From NCBI GenBank assembly GCA_934667275.1, contig CAKULK010000002.1, positions 235,576 to 299,575 of the forward strand: a DNA stretch of 64,000 nucleotides, written 5' to 3'. Position 1 is the stretch's first letter, and each line of letters starts with the position of its first letter. Position numbers and translations under genes: made by a program. This DNA comes from an uncultured Bacteroidales bacterium (GTDB lineage Bacteria > Bacteroidota > Bacteroidia > Bacteroidales > Paludibacteraceae). Below the pieces are notes generated by a model. It had not been told where the DNA came from. It was given only the letters and a program-made list of their open reading frames with translations, and searched no databases. Positions 60,914-64,000 of this stretch are shown piece after piece.

Positions 60914-61459
60914 TTAGAATCGTTTAATCCTGCTTATTTTTAGGTCATATCCGTAAGGAACCACTTTCTCACTCATGCTCGTTGCGGAAAAGTCTAATTT
61001 ATCAGGACATATTATTTTGCATTCTGCTTGAGGATATTTCATATATTGCAACGCAATCTGCCAACCGGTGCAGGAGGTGCTGCTCGACACTAAATACTGC
61101 ACTTCAACGGGGTCCGGATTGTCCAAAACCGTCCAATTCACCACCAGCGTATCGGCGTATGCGTCCAATGTATATTGGCGGTAACGTAGCAACGCCACAT
61201 CGCCTTTCTCTAATTGTGCTACTGTTGTATCTCCTTGATTTACAAGGTGAAAATAGTAGTTGTCATAGTTCGGAACTTTCCAATACACGTTCTCGCCCCA
61301 CACTTCTGGTTCTGTCTCAACCACCGTTATCCCTTGGCGTTTGATGAAACTCTCAATCAATTTCTCCTCGGCTTTCAACTCGTCCGAATAGGAGTTCGAT
61401 GAGCAACTTGCCATCGCCAATACGCTCAAAGCGGCTAATATCACATGTTTTATCTTCAT
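60914..61459 (-). CDS. Lipoprotein, DUF4827-type
   Basis: 181 residues from ATG 61459. The lipoprotein signal is MKIKHVILAALSVLAMASC. The mature chain has the FKBP-like pattern of DUF4827 (LKAEEKLIESFIKRQGITVV, YYFHLVNQGD, LLRYRQYTLD). It lies next to a second FKBP-like lipoprotein gene, whose stop it overlaps (ATGA). It may be a divergent, non-catalytic relative. Function is unknown; it is encoded 4 bp ahead of glmM. Confidence 0.72.
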   Translation of the reverse strand: MKIKHVILAALSVLAMASCSSNSYSDELKAEEKLIESFIKRQGITVVETEPEVWGENVYWKVPNYDNYYFHLVNQGDTTVAQLEKGDVALLRYRQYTLDAYADTLVVNWTVLDNPDPVEVQYLVSSSTSCTGWQIALQYMKYPQAECKIICPDKLDFSATSMSEKVVPYGYDLKISRIKRF

Positions 61460-62001
61460 TCGTCTATCACTTTCAAGTCTATTTTCAAATTTGTGTAGGG
61501 CTTCACCAGACTCGTTCCCTCCACTCCGTACGCGGTGTACCAGGGTGCCACAATTGCCATCTCCTCCCCCTTGCACATCTGCCGGAGCGAGCGGTTGATG
61601 GCGGTGGGTAAATCGCCCGAACCAACCACGAACCTGTCTTTCACATCGGCAACCATTTTCCCGTTCAACTCGCTCATTATCAGGTGCAAAACTACTTCTT
61701 GCCCTTTCGCTAATGTGTCTGTGGGCAGGCTCTTTGTCTTCGCATACCAGAAACCGAACTCGTCCTGCGCATAGGGTAGGGTATCTTTCTTCACCACTTC
61801 TATACAGGCTTTGTCGGCGGCATCGGCGATATGCATATTGAACTGCATCTGTGCCATCATCGCCGAGTCCGGTTCCTGTTTCTCGCTCAAATGGCGCACC
61901 TGCTGGGGCTGTTTGGAGCACCCGAGCAACAATATGCACAACAGCATGCACACCATTCTGTGCGGTTGCCTCGCGTATGCGCGAACCTTATATCCGTTCA
62001 T
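61456..62001 (-). CDS. FKBP-type peptidyl-prolyl isomerase lipoprotein
   Basis: 181 residues from ATG 62001; the frame upstream begins with TTG inside rfbA. The signal MVCMLLCILLLGC places the lipidated Cys at residue about 28. The C-terminal half fits an FKBP domain: LAKGQEVVLHLIMSEL, GSGDLPTAINRSLRQMCKGE and PWYTAYGVEG. It resembles GldI-like isomerases of Bacteroidota, which act on envelope proteins. It overlaps DUF4827 by ATGA. Confidence 0.82.
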   Translation of the reverse strand: MNGYKVRAYARQPHRMVCMLLCILLLGCSKQPQQVRHLSEKQEPDSAMMAQMQFNMHIADAADKACIEVVKKDTLPYAQDEFGFWYAKTKSLPTDTLAKGQEVVLHLIMSELNGKMVADVKDRFVVGSGDLPTAINRSLRQMCKGEEMAIVAPWYTAYGVEGTSLVKPYTNLKIDLKVIDE

Positions 62002-62003
62002 CT

Positions 62004-62888
62004 TCAATTCGCCTTGTTCGCCAATCGAATCAGATACTGCCCGTATGATGTCTTGCCCAACTCTTCGCCCAACTGCCGTAGTTTCTCGTTGTCAATCCAG
62101 CCGTTGCGCCATGCAATCTCCTCAATGCAACTCACATAGAATCCTTGTCGGTTCTGAATGGTGGCAATGAAATTACCTGCGTCCAACAGGCTGTCACAGT
62201 TGCCGGTATCAAGCCATGCAAAACCGCGACCGAATAGTTTCACTTGCAGCGTCCCCTCTCCTAGATACACTTTGTTCAAGTCGGTTATCTCGTATTCGCC
62301 TCGTGCACTGGGCTTTAGCACCGCGGCTTTCTCACACACGCTGGCATCGTAAAAGTACAGTCCGGGAATGGCGTAGTTGCTCTTCGGATGCTGCGGTTTC
62401 TCCTCCAACGACAGCACTTTGCCGTTCTCGTCAAACTCTGCCACGCCGTATGCCGTCGGGTCTTGCACCTCGTAGCCGAATATGCATGCCCCTTTCTTGC
62501 CGCCTGACACTTCCTCCACAGCCTCGCGCAACATCTTGCCGAAATGCTGGCCATAGAACAAGTTATCTCCCAATATCAAGCAACCGGGCTCTCCGTTCAA
62601 AAACTCCTTTCCCAACACAAACGCTTGTGCCAAACCGTTGGGTACCTCTTGCACTTTATATTCAAAATGCATGCCAATTCTGCTCCCGTCGCCTAATAAT
62701 TCTTTGAACATTGGCAGGTCGCGAGGGGTGGAAATCACCAATACTTCACGAATGCCCGCAAGCATAAGCGTTGATAACGGATAGTAAATCATCGGTTTAT
62801 CATACACCGGCATGATTTGCTTACTGATTGCCTTGCTCAGCGGATACAATCTTGTCGCACTTCCGCCTGCCAAAATGATACCTTTCAT
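62004..62888 (-). CDS. rfbA: Glucose-1-phosphate thymidylyltransferase
   Basis: A 294-residue enzyme making dTDP-glucose, first step of dTDP-rhamnose synthesis. Opening MKGIILAGGSATRLYPLSKA is the nucleotide-binding loop, with PVYDKPMIYYPLSTLMLAGI, LGDNLFYG and WLDTGNCDSLLDA following. It heads the seven-gene operon. rfbB, C and D are not in the window. A consensus promoter lies at 62944-62975. Confidence 0.95.
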   Translation of the reverse strand: MKGIILAGGSATRLYPLSKAISKQIMPVYDKPMIYYPLSTLMLAGIREVLVISTPRDLPMFKELLGDGSRIGMHFEYKVQEVPNGLAQAFVLGKEFLNGEPGCLILGDNLFYGQHFGKMLREAVEEVSGGKKGACIFGYEVQDPTAYGVAEFDENGKVLSLEEKPQHPKSNYAIPGLYFYDASVCEKAAVLKPSARGEYEITDLNKVYLGEGTLQVKLFGRGFAWLDTGNCDSLLDAGNFIATIQNRQGFYVSCIEEIAWRNGWIDNEKLRQLGEELGKTSYGQYLIRLANKAN

Positions 62889-62943
62889 ATCTTGACGTCT
62901 TTATTGTTTCATATTGCAATCCCCTACTACCCCAATCACGCTA

Positions 62944-62975
62944 CAAAGGTACACAATTTTTCTTGTTTTTCCAAA
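62944..62975 (-). promoter_or_regulatory. Promoter for the rfbA-lpxB operon
   Basis: On the minus strand TACCTTTG (62944-62951) and TTTG (62972-62975) have a 20-bp spacer. The leader is about 55 nt. Confidence 0.75.
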
Positions 62976-63088
62976 TATTTGCTTTTAATCTTCCTGTTTT
63001 TGTCCATGTATATTGTTGTTTCATGCTTGCCTCACACGCGCGCACGTATTCATAAGGTATAATGCATATATATATTTCCTGCTTGTCC

Positions 63089-63155
63089 CCTCGTGTTTGC
63101 CTGCTGCTTCCATCGGAACTTCATCGGTACTTCATCGGAACTTCATCGGTACTTC
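63089..63155. repeat. Dispersed intergenic repeat with 11-bp tandem units (copy B)
   Basis: CCTCGTGTTTGCCTGCTGCT leads into four alternating 11-bp units ATCGGAACTTC/ATCGGTACTTC (63112-63155). Copy A is at 5987-6031. The sequence from 63156 to about 63385 shows no gene. Confidence 0.8.
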
Positions 63156-63438
63156 GCAGATACCTTGTCGAGTCCTTGCCGTGACTTGACCGCTATTTTG
63201 TCAAGGTAATGAGTGTCATGAATACGACCTTCTTGCTAATTATTGCGTTCTATGGAGAATTAATGGTTAATTCGCGGTAATTATATGTCCCGGACAAAAT
63301 TGCTTTTTGGAATAATTAGTATTCATAATACGGCGTAGCTGTCCGTTTGCACACTTTTTCTTGTTCTTGATTAGTCTGTATTTTACATTGTTGATTTTCA
63401 ACCTATTATGGAGAAAGTGCGAAAAAAGTGCACAAATA

Positions 63439-63470
63439 TTTGGTCATGTCGTGCAAAAGCAGTAATTTTG
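63439..63470 (+). promoter_or_regulatory. rRNA operon promoter P1
   Basis: TTTG 63439-63442 and TAATTTTG 63463-63470 have a 20-bp spacer. Confidence 0.75.
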
Positions 63471-63585
63471 CAGCCGTTTTCGCGCAAGACACAAGCGAGT
63501 GTCACGAACGAGCGAAGACTTGTAACAAAAGGATTTGTTGAAAATCAGAGAGTTACAAACAAAATGCTGAAAAAATGACTAAAGA

Positions 63586-63617
63586 TTTGGTCATGTCAAA
63601 TAAAAGCAGTAATTTTG
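63586..63617 (+). promoter_or_regulatory. rRNA operon promoter P2
   Basis: TTTG 63586-63589 and TAATTTTG 63610-63617 have a 20-bp spacer, 147 bp downstream of P1. Confidence 0.75.
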
Positions 63618-63732
63618 CAGCCGTTTTCGCGGTAAGCACAAGCGAGTGTTTGAAACGAACGGAAACGCGTAACGCTGAGTTTTCTTGAAAATCAGCAAGT
63701 TATGAAGAAAATGCGAAAAAAGTGCTGAGAAA

Positions 63733-63764
63733 TTTGGTCATATCAAACAAAAGCAGTAATTTTG
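63733..63764 (+). promoter_or_regulatory. rRNA operon promoter P3
   Basis: TTTG 63733-63736 and TAATTTTG 63757-63764 have a 20-bp spacer, 147 bp downstream of P2. A leader of about 185 nt to 16S follows, with a TGAGTAC-GAAA-GTACTCA hairpin (63863-63880, GNRA loop). Confidence 0.75.
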
Positions 63765-63951
63765 CAGCCGCTTTCGAGAAAACGAAACTTCACCGAGGTC
63801 GAGAATAAGAAAGCACCATTAAAGTGGTCTTTGAAAGATTGAAGCAATATATGTAGTACAAGTGAGTACGAAAGTACTCAATGGGAAAATTAAGTTCCCG
63901 TCAAGTACACTTAATAGGAAGGGCATTCTGAGCAGAGATATGAATTATTTT

Positions 63952-64000
63952 ACAACGAAGAGTTTGATCCTGGCTCAGGATGAACGCTAGCGACAGGCCT
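63952..64000 (+). rRNA. rrs: 16S ribosomal RNA (5' end only)
   Basis: AGAGTTTGATCCTGGCTCAG (63959-63978) is the universal 16S 5' sequence, followed by GATGAACGCTAGCGACAGGC, a Bacteroidales-like form. The mature 5' end is placed at about 63952 by alignment with E. coli numbering. The gene continues beyond the window. Confidence 0.97.

Larger units (their letters stand above)
63390..63810 (+). repeat. Tandem 147-bp repeats carrying rRNA promoters
   Basis: Three related units repeat with a period of exactly 147 bp, judged by the -7 elements at 63463, 63610 and 63757. Conserved blocks are TTTGGTCATGTC, AGCAGTAATTTTGCAGCCG and, in the first two units, CACAAGCGAGTGT and TTGAAAATCAG. The third unit degenerates after its promoter. 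Confidence 0.85.

Overview
The window is a 64 kb piece of a Bacteroidales (phylum Bacteroidota) chromosome. Four things support this. Promoters repeatedly match the Bacteroidota consensus, TTTG (or CTTG) at -33 and TAnnTTTG at -7. Several families are typical of the phylum: SecD-SecF fusion, DUF6089-uppS-bamA-OmpH-OmpH order, DUF5686, DUF4857, DUF3244, DUF4827 and GldD. A C10 peptidase ends in what looks like a type IX secretion sorting domain. The 16S rRNA gene begins at the right edge with a Bacteroidales-like 5' sequence (GATGAACGCTAGCGACAGGC). Most of the window is housekeeping sequence. The GH32, BspA-like and C10-peptidase genes suggest a host-associated or glycan-rich habitat, but this is an inference. 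Family and genus cannot be fixed from 49 bases of 16S.

Layout: 1-8 kb holds the 3' part of topA, tRNA-Pro, a GH32 protein lacking its catalytic Asp, an AraC regulator, murI and a BspA-like surface protein. 8-12.2 kb holds dnaN, a DnaQ-like exonuclease, a short RNase Z and radA. 12.2-17.4 kb is an outer-membrane biogenesis operon (DUF6089, uppS, bamA, two OmpH/Skp chaperones). 17.4-21.6 kb holds a repeat-rich spacer with a 45-codon gene, an MFS transporter, murF carrying two palindromic insertions, and a coiled-coil protein. 21.6-27.8 kb holds rpsO, rpmH, rbfA, a LolC/E permease, a lipoprotein, xerD and a DUF5686 protein. 27.8-33.6 kb is AT-richer and accessory: an unrecognised P-loop/helical gene pair, then an operon for DUF3244, a tail-fibre-like protein, a lipoprotein and a C10 peptidase. 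33.7-39.1 kb is a minus-strand series: thioesterase, tcdA, ABC ATPase, permease, DUF4857 and a TPR/HTH regulator.

39.2-41.4 kb carries tRNA-Leu, tRNA-Cys, a lone sufB and the initiator tRNA. 41.6-49 kb holds secDF, a lipoprotein, clpP-clpX and aroB. 49.1-56 kb is a plus-strand series: thioredoxin-like protein, gldD, GGGP-synthase family, tadA, HD hydrolase, dus, then a phosphohexomutase under its own promoter. 57.4-62.9 kb is a seven-gene minus-strand envelope operon: rfbA, FKBP lipoprotein, DUF4827, glmM, surE, a small membrane protein, lpxB. The last kilobase is an rRNA leader with three promoters at an exact 147-bp period.

The most notable observations are the triplicated rRNA promoter, the GH32 protein without a nucleophile, the in-frame palindromes in murF, the unrecognised two-gene ATPase cassette, and a hairpin flanked by 13-bp direct repeats upstream of the C10 protease operon. 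No CRISPR array, prophage or transposase was seen.
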